The position numbers and the translations under genes are program-made. Shown here one piece after another: positions 1-11,247 of a stretch of 40,804 nucleotides of DNA (position 1 is the first letter of the stretch; each line of letters starts with the position of its first letter). Under the pieces are notes generated by a model. The model was not told the DNA's origin. It saw nothing but the letters and a program-made list of their open reading frames with translations, and did no database searches. The DNA comes from Branchiostoma floridae (lineage: Eukaryota; Chordata; Leptocardii; Amphioxiformes; Branchiostomatidae). The stretch lies in contig NC_049982.1 of assembly GCF_000003815.2 (NCBI RefSeq), forward strand, positions 33,680,271 through 33,721,074, written 5' to 3'.

Positions 1-800
1 CTGTGCACTGTTGGAGAGATATTCTCGATCATAGGCTCACCTTAGCCTACCGCTACGTAACACATACGGGCGTATATACGCTTGAGATTCCGAAATCTTC
101 AAAGTTATTCCGGTGGGTCAAACTTGGTATCGTTAGAAAGGTCTCTAGGTAGGGAATGGTAAGCCACAGACCGCATAATTCTATTGTGCACTGTTGCCGA
201 GATATTCTCGATCATAGGATCACCTTAGCCGTAACCGCTACGTAACACATGCGGGCGTATATACGCTTGAGATTCCGATGTCTTCAAAGTTATTCCGGTG
301 GGTCAAACTTGGTATCGTTAGAAAGGTCTCTAGGTAGGGAATAGTAACCCACAACCCGCATAATTCTATTGTGCACTGTTGCCGAGATATTCTCGATCAT
401 AGGTTCACCTTAGCCTACCGCTACGTAACACATACGGGCGTATATACGCTTGAGATTCCGAAGTCTTCAAAGTTATTCCGGTGGGTCGAACTTGGTGTCG
501 TTAGAAAGGTCTCTAGATAGGGAATGGTAAGTCACAGACCACATAATTCTATTGTGCACTGTTGCCGATATATTCTCGATCATAGGTTCACCTTAGCCTA
601 CCGCTACGTAACACATACGGGCGTATATACGCTTGAGATTCCGAAGTCTTCAAAGTTATTCCGGTGGGTCAAACTTGGTATAGTTAGAAAGGTCTCTAGG
701 TAGGGAATAGTAAGCCACAAACCGCATAATTCTATCGTGCATTGTTGCCGAGATATTCTCGATCATAGGTTCACCTTAGCCTGCCGCTACGAAAAACACA

Positions 801-1332
801 NNNNNNNNNNNNNNNNNNNNNNNNNNNNNNNNNNNNNNNNNNNNNNNNNNNNNNNNNNNNNNNNNNNNNNNNNNNNNNNNNNNNNNNNNNNNNNNNNNNN
901 NNNNNNNNNNNNNNNNNNNNNNNNNNNNNNNNNNNNNNNNNNNNNNNNNNNNNNNNNNNNNNNNNNNNNNNNNNNNNNNNNNNNNNNNNNNNNNNNNNNN
1001 NNNNNNNNNNNNNNNNNNNNNNNNNNNNNNNNNNNNNNNNNNNNNNNNNNNNNNNNNNNNNNNNNNNNNNNNNNNNNNNNNNNNNNNNNNNNNNNNNNNN
1101 NNNNNNNNNNNNNNNNNNNNNNNNNNNNNNNNNNNNNNNNNNNNNNNNNNNNNNNNNNNNNNNNNNNNNNNNNNNNNNNNNNNNNNNNNNNNNNNNNNNN
1201 NNNNNNNNNNNNNNNNNNNNNNNNNNNNNNNNNNNNNNNNNNNNNNNNNNNNNNNNNNNNNNNNNNNNNNNNNNNNNNNNNNNNNNNNNNNNNNNNNNNN
1301 NNNNNNNNNNNNNNNNNNNNNNNNNNNNNNNN
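801..1332. other. Assembly gap (532 N) inside satellite A
   Basis: Unread bases. The flanking monomer starts at 736 and 1476 are 740 bp apart, exactly four 185-bp units, so the stated gap length keeps the array in phase and is probably a measured size. Confidence 0.99.
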
Positions 1333-3140
1333 TTAGCCTACCGCTACGTAACACATACGGGCGTATATACACTTGAGATTCCGAAGTCTTCAAAGTTATT
1401 CCGGTGGGTCAAACTTGGTATCGTTACAAAGGTCTCTAGATAGGGTATGGTAAGTCACAAACCGCATAATTCTATTGTGCACTGTTGCCGAGATATTCTC
1501 GATCATAGGTTCACCTTAGCCGTAACCGCTACGTAACACATACGGGCGTATATACGCTTGCGATTACGAAGTCTTCAAAGTTATTCCGGTGGGTCAAACT
1601 TGGTATAGTTAAAAAGGTCTCTAGATAGGGAATGGTACGCCACAAACCGCATAATTCTATTGTGCACTGTTGCCGAGATATTCTCGATCATAGGTTCACC
1701 TTAGCCGTAACCGCTACGTAACACATACGGGCGTATATACGCTTGCGATTCAGAAGTCTTCAAAGTTATTCCGGTGGGTCAAACTTGGTATCGTTAGACA
1801 GGTCTTTAGATAGGGAATGGTAAGTCACAAACCGCATAATTCTATTGTGCACTGTTGCCGAGATATTCTCGATCATAGGTTCACCTTAGCCTGCCGCTAC
1901 GAAAAACACATACGGGCGTATATACGCTTGCGATTCCGAAGTCTTCAAAGTTATTCCGGTGGGTCAAACTTGGTATCTTTAGAAAGGTCTCTAGATAGGG
2001 AATGGTAAGTCACAAACCGCATAATTCTATTGTGCACTGTTGCCGAGATATTCTCGATCATAGGTTCACCTTAGCCGTAACCGCTACGTAACACATACGG
2101 GCGTATATACGCTTGCGATTCCGAAGTCTTCAAAGTTATTCCGGTGGGTCAAACTTGGTATCGTTAGAAAGGTCTCTAGATAGGGAATAGTAAGCCACAA
2201 ACCGCATAATTCTATTGTGCACTGTTGCCGAGATATTCTCGATCATAGGTTCACCTTAGCCGTAACCGCTACGTAACACATACGGGCGTATATACGCTTG
2301 CGATTACGAAGTCTTCAAAGTTATTCCGGTGGGTCAAACTTGTTATAGTTAAAAAGGTCTCTAGATAGGGAATGGTAAGCCACAAACCGCATAATTCTAT
2401 TGTGCAGGGTCAACCGCTGGAACTTCGTTGATCATAGGTTCACCTTAGCCTACCGCTACGTAACACATACGGGCGTATATACGCTTGAGATTCCGAAATC
2501 TTCAAAGTTTTTCCGGTGGGTCAAACTTGGTATCGTTAGAAAGGTCTCTAGATAGGGAATAGTAAGCCACACACCGCATAATTCTATTGTGCACTGTTGC
2601 CGAGATATTCTCGATCATAGGTTCACCTTAGCCGTAACCGCTACGTAACACATACGGGCGTATATACGCTTGAGATTCCGAAGTCTTCAAAGTTATTCCG
2701 TTGGGTCAAACTTGGTATAGTTAAAAAGGTCTCTAGATAGGGAATGGTAAGCCAGAAACCGCATAATTCTATTGTGCACTGTTGCCGAGATATTCTCGAT
2801 CATAGGTTCACCTTAGCCTACCGCTACGTAACACATACGGGCGTGTATACGCTTGAGATTACGAAGTCTTCAAAGTTATTCCGGTGGGTCAAACTTGGTA
2901 TCGTTAGAAAGGTCTCTAGGTAGGGAATAGTAAGCCACAAACCGCATAATTCCATTGTGCACTGTTGCCGAGATATTCTCGATCATAGGTTCACCTTAGC
3001 CGTAACCGCTACGTAACACATACGGGCGTATATACGCTTGAGATTCCGAAGTCTTCAAAGTTATTCCGGTGGGTCAAACTTGGTATAGTTAGAAAGGTCT
3101 CTAGATAGGGAATAGTAAGCCACAAACCGCATAATTCTAT

Positions 3141-5838
3141 TGTGCACTGTTGCCGAGATATTCTCGATCATAGGTTCACCTTAGCCGTAACCGCTACGTA
3201 ACACATACGGGCGTATATACGCTTGAGATTCCGAAGTCTTCAAAGTTATTCCGGTGGGTCAAACTTGGTATCGTTAGAAAGGTCTCTAGATAGGGAATGG
3301 TAAGCCACAGACCGCATAATTCTATTGTGCACTGTTGTCGAGATATTCTCGATCATAGGTTCACCTTAGCCTAAACCGCTACGTAACACATACGGGCGTA
3401 TATACGCTTTAGATTCCGAAGTCTTCAAAGTTATTCCGGTGGGTCAAACTTGGTATCGTTAGAAATGTCTCTAGATAGGGAATGGTAAGTCACAAACCGC
3501 ATAATTCTATTGTGCACTGTTGCCGAGATATTCTCGATCATAGTTTCACCTTAGCCTACCGCTACGTAACACATACGGGCGTATATACGCTTGCGACTCC
3601 GAAGTCTTCAAAGTTATTCCGGTGGGTCAAACTTTGTATCGTTAGAAATATCTCTAGGTAGGGAATGGTAAGCCACAGACCGCATAATTCTATTGTGCAC
3701 TGTTGTCGAGATATTCTCGATCATAGGTTCACCTTAGCCTACCGCTACGTAACACATACGGGCGTATATACGCTTGAGATTCCGAAGTCTTCAAAGTTAT
3801 TCCGGTGGGTCAAACTTGGTATCGTTAGAAAGGTCTCTAGGTAGGGAATAGTAAGCCACAAACCGCATAATTCTATTGTGCACTGTTACCGAGATATTCT
3901 CGATCATAGGTTCACCTTAGCCTACCGCTACGTAATACATACGGGCGTATTTACGCTTGCGATTCCGAAGCCTTTAAAGTTATTCCGGTGGGTCAAACTT
4001 GGTATCGTTAGAAAGGTCTCTAGGTAGGGAATGGTAAGCCACAAACCGCATAATTCTATTGTGCACTGTTGCCGAGATATTCTCGATCATAGGTTCACCT
4101 TAGCCGTAACCGCTACGTAACACATACGGGCGTATATACGCTTGAGATTCCGAAGTCTTCAAAGTTATTCCGGCGGGTCAAACTTGGTATCGTTAGAACG
4201 GTCTCTAGATAGGGAATAGTAAGCCACAGACCGTATAATTCTATTGTGCACTGTTGCCAAGATATTCTCGATCATAGGTTCAGCTTAGCCGTAACCGCTA
4301 CGTAACACATACGGGCGTATGTACGCTTGAGATTCCGAAGTCTTCAAAGTTATTCCGGTAGGTCNNNNNNNNNNNNNNNNNNNNNNNNNNNNNNNNNNNN
4401 NNNNNNNNNNNNNNNNNNNNNNNNNNNNNNNNNNNNNNNNNNNNNNNNNNNNNNNNNNNNNNNNNNNNNNNNNNNNNNNNNNNNNNNNNNNNNNNNNNNN
4501 NNNNNNNNNNNNNNNNNNNNNNNNNNNNNNNNNNNNNNTCCGGTGGGTCAAACTTTGTATCGTTAAAAAAGTCTCTAGGTAGGGAATAGTAAGCCACAAA
4601 CCGCATAATTCTATTGTGCACTGTTGCCGAGATATTCTCGATCATAGGTTCACCTTAGCCGTAACCGCTACGTAACACATACGGGCGTATATACGCTTGA
4701 GATTCCGAAGTCTTCAAAGTTATTCCGGTGGGTCAAACTTGGTATCGTTAGAAAGGTCTCTAGATAGGGAATGGTAAGCCACAGACCGCATAATTCTATT
4801 GTGCACTGTTGTCGAGATATTCTCGATCATAGGTTCACCTTAGCCGTAACCGCTACGTAACACATACGGGCGTATATACGCTTTAGATTCCGAAGTCTTC
4901 AAAGTTATTCCGGTGGGTCAAACTTGGTATCGTTAGAAATGTCTCTAGATAGGGAATGGTAAGTCACAAACCGCATAATTCTATTGTGCACTGTTGCCGA
5001 GATATTCTCGATCATAGTTTCACCTTAGCCTACCGCTACGTAACACATACGGGCGTATATACGCTTGCGACTCCGAAGTCTTCAAAGTTATTCCGGTGGG
5101 TCAAACTTTGTATCGTTAGAAATATCTCTAGGTAGGGAATGGTAAGCCACAGACCGCATAATTCTATTGTGCACTGTTGCCGAGATATTCTCGATCATAG
5201 GTTCACCTTAGCCTACCGCTACGTAACACATACGGGCGTATATACGCTTGAGATTCCGAAGTCTTCAAAGTTATTCCGGTGGGTCAAACTTGGTATCGTT
5301 AGAAAGGTCTCTAGGTAGGGAATGGTAAGCCACAGACCGCATAATTCTATTGTGCACTGTTGTCGAGATATTCTCGATCATAGGTTCACCTTAGCCTACC
5401 GCTACGTAACACGTACGGGCGTATTTACGCTTGCGATTCCGAAGCCTTTAAAGTTATTCCGGTGGGTCAAACTTGGTATCGTTAGAAAGGTCTCTAGGTA
5501 GGGAATGGTAAGCCACAAACCGCATAATTCTATTGTGCACTGTTGCCGAGATATTCTCGATCATAGGTTCACCTTAGCCGTAACCGCTACGTAACACATA
5601 CGGGCGTATATACGCTTTAGATTCCGAAGTCTTCAAAGTTATTCCGGCGGGTCAAACTTGGTATCGTTAGAACGGTCTCTAGATAGGGAATAGTAAGCCA
5701 CAGACCGTATAATTCTATTGTGCACTGTTGCCAAGATATTCTCGATCATAGGTTCAGCTTAGCCGTAACCGCTACGTAACACATACGGGCGTATGTACGC
5801 TTTAGATTCCGAAGTCTTCAAAGTTATTCCGGTAGGTC
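3141..5838. repeat. Higher-order repeat in satellite A, 1474-bp period
   Basis: Blocks 3141-4364 and 4615-5838 share rare variants in the same order, all displaced by 1474 bp (eight monomers). Examples are gttgtcgag, catagtttcacc, gcgactccg, aaactttgtatc, gaaatatctc, gaacggtctc, accgtataatt, gttgccaagat, ggttcagctt and gtatgtacgc. Monomer starts 3326, 3511, 3694, 3877, 4060 and 4245 map exactly onto 4800, 4985, 5168, 5351, 5534 and 5719. A few differences (for example ttaccgag against ttgtcgag) show that the two copies have since diverged slightly. Confidence 0.9.
4365..4538. other. Assembly gap (174 N) inside satellite A
   Basis: Unread bases. Flanking monomer starts at 4245 and 4615 are 370 bp apart (two 185-bp units), so the gap length is again consistent with the array phase. 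Confidence 0.99.
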
Positions 5839-5937
5839 AAACTTGGTATAGTTAAAAAGGTCTCTAGATATGGAATAGTAAGCCACAAACCGCATAATTC
5901 TATTGCGCATTGTTGCCGAGATATTTTCGATCATAGG

Positions 5938-6570
5938 GTCAAATTTTATATCATTCGAAAGGTCCTTTTGCGCGCTATTGGAATATGAAAACCGCTTGCC
6001 AAGCGGATGCTTCCTTGCCGAGATAATTTCGATCGTATGGACACTAGTCGTGACATAACGGCTAGTCTTAGTCGAAATTCAGGGGTAGGGTGATGCCTTA
6101 ATAACGCGATTCCAAGTAAGAGTTCCAGGTACGGCCGGGCAAATTTTATATCATTTGAAAAGTGCCTTTGCCCGCCATTGGAAGATGAAAACCGCTTGCA
6201 AATCGGATGATTCTATACCGAGATAATCTCGATCGTAAGGGCTCTAGTCGTGGATAACGGCTAGTCTTAGGCGAAAGTCAGGGGTCGGGTCATGCCTTGA
6301 TAAAGCAATTCCAAGTTAGGGTTCAAGTTGCGGTCGGGCAATCTTCAAGACTTCTCGAGTTATGCTGTTAACAGACACAAAGACACACAGACTCACAAGC
6401 CCAATAGATAACCTTAGCCATTCTGGCAAAGGTAATAGCGCGATTCCAAGTTAAAGTTCAAGTTGTGACCGGGCAAACTTAACATCATTCGAAAGGTCCC
6501 TTTGCGCGCTATTGGAAGATGAAAACCGCTTGCCAATCGGATGCTTCCTTGCCGAGATAACCCTATCGTA
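5938..6570. repeat. Satellite B, diverged 200-bp relative of satellite A
   Basis: Units starting aaattttatatcatt at 5941 and 6141 are 200 bp apart, and a third unit begins near 6475 after an interruption. Each unit carries ggtcaaa/gggcaaa, atcattcgaaaggtcc, an accgcttgc block and gccgagataatctcgatcgta-like sequence. These align in the same order with satellite A (gggtcaaacttggtatc, gttagaaaggtctc, accgcataa, gccgagatattctcgatcata), so A and B look like old relatives. The array runs into the gap at 6571. Confidence 0.85.
6340..6440. repeat. Insertion or foreign segment between B units
   Basis: Between the second and third B units lies about 100 bp unlike the other units. It contains a gagttatgctgttaacagac stretch, a run of acagac/cacaca short repeats and ataaccttagccattctggc. 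This resembles the degenerate ends of dispersed repeats seen in invertebrate genomes. That is an impression from memory and the family is not identified. Confidence 0.4.
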
Positions 6571-6904
6571 NNNNNNNNNNNNNNNNNNNNNNNNNNNNNN
6601 NNNNNNNNNNNNNNNNNNNNNNNNNNNNNNNNNNNNNNNNNNNNNNNNNNNNNNNNNNNNNNNNNNNNNNNNNNNNNNNNNNNNNNNNNNNNNNNNNNNN
6701 NNNNNNNNNNNNNNNNNNNNNNNNNNNNNNNNNNNNNNNNNNNNNNNNNNNNNNNNNNNNNNNNNNNNNNNNNNNNNNNNNNNNNNNNNNNNNNNNNNNN
6801 NNNNNNNNNNNNNNNNNNNNNNNNNNNNNNNNNNNNNNNNNNNNNNNNNNNNNNNNNNNNNNNNNNNNNNNNNNNNNNNNNNNNNNNNNNNNNNNNNNNN
6901 NNNN
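6571..6904. other. Assembly gap (334 N)
   Basis: Unread bases at the right edge of satellite B. The satellite pattern is not visible on the right side, so the array end lies inside the gap. Confidence 0.99.
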
Positions 6905-7082
6905 TTGGCGACAAAAGACTTGGCAGACTTAGATACCAATAAGTTACCCTTTACAGTCATCATTTGTTGCAGCTATGTACATGAGTACATGAGCAATTCA
7001 GGGCCCAATTTTTTAGTCCTGCGAATCTGCACTTTTAATGGACCAAATAAACCATCATTTTCTTCAAAAGTTATTTTTCACT

Positions 7083-7480
7083 CAAACAAAGTCTTCTTCG
7101 TTTCACAACCTTCTTTTTCTTCTTCCGTAGACTTTTCGGCGACTGCCTGTCACCTTCATCAATGAAACATACTAACGTTATCGGTGCGATATGAACTATA
7201 CCATCAGTGCAATCCGAACTTAACTTATTGTACTTACTTACTTATTTATGTCGGGTGCTGCTCCTTCCCTGCCACCCGAACCACTGTAGCAGCCCAGAAG
7301 CCTCTGTCAAGCATTGCTTTCCCCATGTTCTGACGTAATTGCTTGACATGGAATGTTCTCCTTGCCACTACGTCACAAAGTGGCAAGGATGATTAACGTA
7401 TCACGTTCGAGAACATTCCATGTCGAAACGTCTACGGAAGAAGAAAAAGAAGGTTGTGAAAGAAGAAGACTTTGTTCGAT
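7083..7480. mobile_element. Foldback element with about 55-bp inverted arms
   Basis: The left arm (7083-7138) and right arm (7424-7480) are reverse complements over about 55 bp with few mismatches: aaagtcttcttcgtttcac on the left matches gtgaaagaagaagacttt on the right, and ccgtagac matches gtctacgg. The arms are purine/pyrimidine-rich. A second, inner hairpin lies at 7345-7424. No transposase frame is present, so this is a non-autonomous foldback or MITE-like unit. The loop holds a short acttacttactta run at about 7229-7242. Confidence 0.75.
7345..7424. repeat. Nested hairpin inside the foldback element
   Basis: gacatggaatgttctc (7345-7360) pairs with gagaacattccatgtc (7409-7424) as a perfect 16-bp inverted repeat. 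Inside it, cttgccact (7361-7369) pairs with agtggcaag (7379-7387). The result is a two-step cruciform. Confidence 0.85.
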
Positions 7481-7520
7481 TGATCTACCAACCTGATGAA
7501 ACTATTTACGGATTTTTTTT

Positions 7521-7985
7521 CACTGTTTTACACTTTTATAAATTATAATAGACTTATTAGAGATGTTTACAAGCAAAAGTAACAGTTTGTAGTAAGCGCA
7601 GAACCGCTCAAAATGGTCTAAATCATGCGTTTTGAGCGAAATTACGGGGTCTAATACAATACCAACGGCATTTTCCCCAATGTTTTCTTCACTGTTTACA
7701 CTCTTATAAGGTAGAATAAACATATTTGAGATGTTTGCAAGCAACAATAACAGTCTCTCACATTTGTTCGATTTTTACTGGCAAAGTTCGTATGACGCGC
7801 GGAATGGCTCAAAAGGCGAAATTACGGGGTATAATATTTGTTAATGGCATTTTTCAAAAGATTTTTTCCATTGTTTTACTTTTTTACAAGGCGGAATAAA
7901 TTTATTAGAGATGCTTACAATGAAAAATTACAGTCTCCCACCTTTTTCGATTTTAACTGGCAAAGTGGCCAAATTTTTACTGGCA
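7521..7985. repeat. Three imperfect tandem units, 169-179 bp
   Basis: Units beginning cactgttttacac (7521), cactgtttacactc (7690) and cattgttttactt (7869) each continue with an aaggcggaataaa/tattagagatg-like block, acagtctcccac-like text and a gcgaaattacggggt block. Spacing is 169 and 179 bp. The last unit is cut short near 7985. No coding potential is seen. Confidence 0.75.
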
Positions 7986-8147
7986 AAGTGGCAAACTGGC
8001 CGAACAGTGAAAACTTAACCCCAAAACTCTAACTCCCAAAATCACTACGTCAGTGATCAGGCTTTGAGGAGGTGTATCTGTCAGAGTTATGGTTAGTGTT
8101 CTTCCCTCAACTCTGTTAGGCCCGAACTCGTCCATTCGGCTTACCCC

Positions 8148-8231
8148 TAACCCTAACCATAACCATAACCCGAACCTGTACCCGTGCCCGTATCCGTGCC
8201 CGCGCCCGTGTCCGTACCCGTACACAAACCC
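8148..8231. repeat. Telomere-like hexamer run with progressive variants
   Basis: Fourteen hexamers keep one phase from 8148: taaccc, taacca, taacca, taaccc, gaacct, gtaccc, gtgccc, gtatcc, gtgccc, gcgccc, gtgtcc, gtaccc, gtacac, aaaccc. The first units are the common animal telomere repeat (CCCTAA/TTAGGG) and later ones are variants of CCCGTR. This is an interstitial telomere-like tract. Confidence 0.8.
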
Positions 8232-8690
8232 TTACTGACCTTTGAGGGTAAATGGGTACATCCTTACCCGTACACTAACCCTAACTAACCTTAGAGGGTG
8301 AACAGGTATCTAGCCCCAACACTAACCATGACCGACCTTTGAGGGTACAGCTTTTTAAACGGGCTTCTAACCCCTACACTAACCCCAACTGACCTTTGAG
8401 GGTGAACGTGTATCTAATATCAAGACTAACCCTAACTGATCTTTGAGGGTGAACGGATATCTACCCAGTACACAAACCCTAACTGACCTTTCAGGGTGAA
8501 CGGGTATCTAACCCGTTCACTTATTCTGACTGACCTTTGAGGGTAAACGGATGCACCTTTACCCATACACTTACCCTAACTAACCTTAGAGGGTGAACAG
8601 GTATATAACCCGTACACCGTAAGTGTGACTGACCTTTGAGGGTGAACCTGTACAACCTAAAACCTAACTCTAAAACCTAACCCTAACATC
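8232..8690. repeat. Minisatellite of 47-57 bp units containing CCTAAC
   Basis: The key block ctgacctttgagggt, or its variant ctaaccttagagggt, starts at 8235, 8285, 8332, 8389, 8436, 8483, 8530, 8580 and 8629: nine units spaced 47-57 bp, mostly 47-50. Each unit also carries acactaaccctaac-like sequence and most carry gaacgggtatctaac-like sequence. It follows directly from the telomere-like hexamers. Confidence 0.9.
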
Positions 8691-11133
8691 TGCTTTGAGA
8701 TTACGTCCCAACGTCTTCTCGACTCCAGACACTTAGACTTAACATTCTCTAAGCCTAACCGTGACCCTCTGACAAAGTGCTGCAGCTGGAACTAGTATGT
8801 ATACAGATAGCCCTCAGAAAATAACCGCCACAAACTATTACGGGTCTGTCTACATACCATAACCTTTGACACATTTACGGGTGACTGAAATTCTGAACTA
8901 AAACTTTTTTGAGCTGACCCTCGTCACCGTCAATTTTAATTCTCGATAGAGAATCTGACCATACTTCTAAACTTTGCACCGGCCCGAGACTTTAGAGGCT
9001 TACTGATGTATGTGTGACTTTTTACAATTTTGTTTACAATATACAGAATAAAATATAATAGAATACGAGACATGAAAACGCCTTTGCAATCAAAATGGAC
9101 CATTTCCGGGCGTTTCCTGTGAGTTCAATAATTAATTTATATTTAGTAAATAAAAATATGAAAATGATGAATAAAAATATACTACTTAGTAATGATCAGT
9201 GACTAATATTTGCTCTTCCAAGCATTTATTCTGCAACATTGAGCAGCACTTGTACATACTGTATATGGTTCTCTAAGGCACATCATACATCTAAACATCG
9301 GAGTATAGTAGAAGTAGATATATGTATATATATTCATTCATGATATTCACGTTAGCATAAGTATTATCCAAAATGTTCAAATACTGAACCTACTGAGGAA
9401 TTTGCACAGATTACCTTTTGGGTGCACCACATAGAATTTCAGCAATACATGATTTCAAAAATTTCTATTCGTTTTCAGACTTTTATCTAAAATTATGTTG
9501 GCAACGTGAAACCCTTAACAAATGATTAAAAGACGTGTTTTCATTTTTTCGGCACTTGGGGGATATGCTGTCTACTAGTTTACGTATAGTAGTGCACGAT
9601 AGTTTTTTTACGTAACTAAACATATGCAGTGAATATCCTAATACACCGTTGCACCCACAGTTGGCAATTATGTCTTTCAACTTAATTTTCAAATACAGAA
9701 TTATTATGTTAACGGTAACATTGTGAAAAGATATTTCTGCATTATATTGAACTATATATATATACTCAATTCACGGATTTCAATGCACATTGTTTTCTTT
9801 TCAAATCGAATGAGAATAAATTCATGCATAAGTTCATGCATCATCGTGCTAGAATAACCGACTATACTGTATGTTCCGACATTCCAACATTACAACCATT
9901 GAATTACCACCAACCACAATGCAGTTCTAATATGATATTATGATTATTGAATAGAGCTCATCAGGATAAGCGCTATCATGTTTCATCTGCGATTCTCAAT
10001 CCCCTTTCTCCTTCACGTGTATTGCAAACTACAGATGTGCGTCATTAGAACGTATTGGATTCCCGATACATGTACGTAGATACAGATATTTGTTCACCGG
10101 GCAATTTATATACGGGCAAGAACTGTAGCATCACTTCGTCATGAATAGCCTCCTTAACACGTAGAAGTTGTCTATAAATTAAATTAAAGTCCATGTCACA
10201 TGCATTAGAATCGATCGGCCCGGCCAACAGTCTGACATTGTTGAGTTCCTTTACATGTCTAGTATAAAGTCAAAGTCTCAAGTGTATAATATTGCCAGTC
10301 GACAGTTTATTCTTTATTTTTCTTTGTAATGAGAGTATCTCAGTGATATGTACATTTGATATTTCATAATGTTACCATCTCCAGCTGAAATATTCTGCTG
10401 ATTAGTTTAATGATAAGTTAGCTTTAAATCGCTTTTAGCTCCCAAATTTTGCTTCTTGGATTTTTCAGGACATTTTCTACAGTAACGCTATTATTATTCT
10501 TTTATTATAAGGATGACATCCGCGCGCTCATCAATTTTCGGCCGATTACAAAAAAAAATATTACACCGCAAACAGCTGCAAAAGGAGCAAATATTTGTCG
10601 TATATTACAATACAATATAGAGGAACGGCCACTAGTGTCGTCCAAGTCAATCCCAAAGTAAAAGAAGAACACAAATGAAGAATCTATTGTAGTATACCAT
10701 ATGCTCTGTGTGTTCAGTTTTGTAGTTAAAAGACGTCATCCATATAATTAAAAAAATAATCAAATCAATATGACATTATCTAGACCATACTTGATGTCAT
10801 GTCCAGACGTGTTTTGTTAACGTTAACATCTCAGGGGCATTAAACTTTGACATACTACACATAATGCATAACACTGCAATAACACAGTTTATGTCTTGAC
10901 CCGCTCATTCCAGTTATGCCGTAAAAGAAACATGTTTTGTACCACAGTCACCAAAATCAAATCGTTCTTCGAAAGACGTAAGGCAAACTAAGAGCAACAA
11001 TACAACTACGGATTAGTTATCATTTCACTCCATCATATTGTTGGTATTACATAGATTACACATAACTATTACGTCAATTTCATCATACGATTCTTCTGTA
11101 TCATTTGAGGGGGTATCGTTTCTTGTGAAAGTA
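8691..11133. other. AT-rich 3' flank of the VMAT-like gene, no further gene seen
   Basis: About 2.4 kb without a supported coding exon or RNA gene. It contains short TA-rich runs (about 9317-9334 and 9752-9766). On the minus strand an AATAAA occurs at 10506-10501 and more AATAAA-like motifs lie near 10318. Any of these could end the VMAT-like transcript, but none can be chosen from sequence alone. Confidence 0.5.
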
Positions 11134-11247
11134 CTATTCGGAGTCCGACGATGCTTCCTTCACTTTCAAACTGTATTGCACTCGGTCCTTCGAACTCACT
11201 GCGTGCGGCTGGGTCGGCATCGGGCATTCCTCACTGTATAAAATCGC
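11134..11247 (-). CDS. VMAT-like terminal exon, cytoplasmic tail and stop
   Basis: This 114-nt exon codes for AILYSEECPMPTQ and a further 24 residues ending EASSDSE and TAG at 11134-11136. The acceptor is gctcaacag, phase 0. Joined to the previous exon it gives KEETVAIL, which matches the VMAT2 KEEKMAIL acidic-dileucine sorting signal. The Ser/Asp/Glu-rich end resembles the VMAT2 acidic cluster (DEESESD). The coding frame alone would stay open further upstream, but the splice acceptor and family match place the start at 11247. Confidence 0.9.
   Translation of the reverse strand, partial: AILYSEECPMPTQPHAVSSKDRVQYSLKVKEASSDSE

Larger units (their letters stand above)
1..5937. repeat. Satellite array A, 183/185-bp monomers
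   Basis: Tandem head-to-tail array. The landmark tgtgcactg recurs at 2, 185, 370, 553, 736, 1476, 1661, 1846, 2031, 2216, 2401, 2588, 2773, 2956, 3141, 3326 and so on to 5904, which gives about 33 monomers including those expected in the gaps. Most units are 183 or 185 bp. The 2-bp difference is mainly agcctaccgct against agccgtaaccgct, and some units instead carry gctacgaaaaacaca for gctacgtaacaca. Every normal unit carries the dyad gagatattctc followed by gatcata. Short open frames here are translations of the repeat and are not genes. The array probably continues to the left of the window. Confidence 0.97.

Noticed and set aside
737-1393. 199-aa and 205-aa frames across the first gap
   Set aside because: They are almost entirely N translations within a satellite array. 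The readable ends are repeat sequence.
1-5937. CRISPR-like array
   Set aside because: The repeat is a contiguous 183/185-bp tandem unit without unique spacers.
6414-7165. Frames of 133-217 aa around the third gap
   Set aside because: Mostly N. The readable parts are satellite B and the foldback arm, with no domain.
7977-8225. 82-aa minus frame rich in Gly/His/Tyr
   Set aside because: It is a translation of the telomere-like hexamers (repeating GHG/GYG pattern), not a gene.
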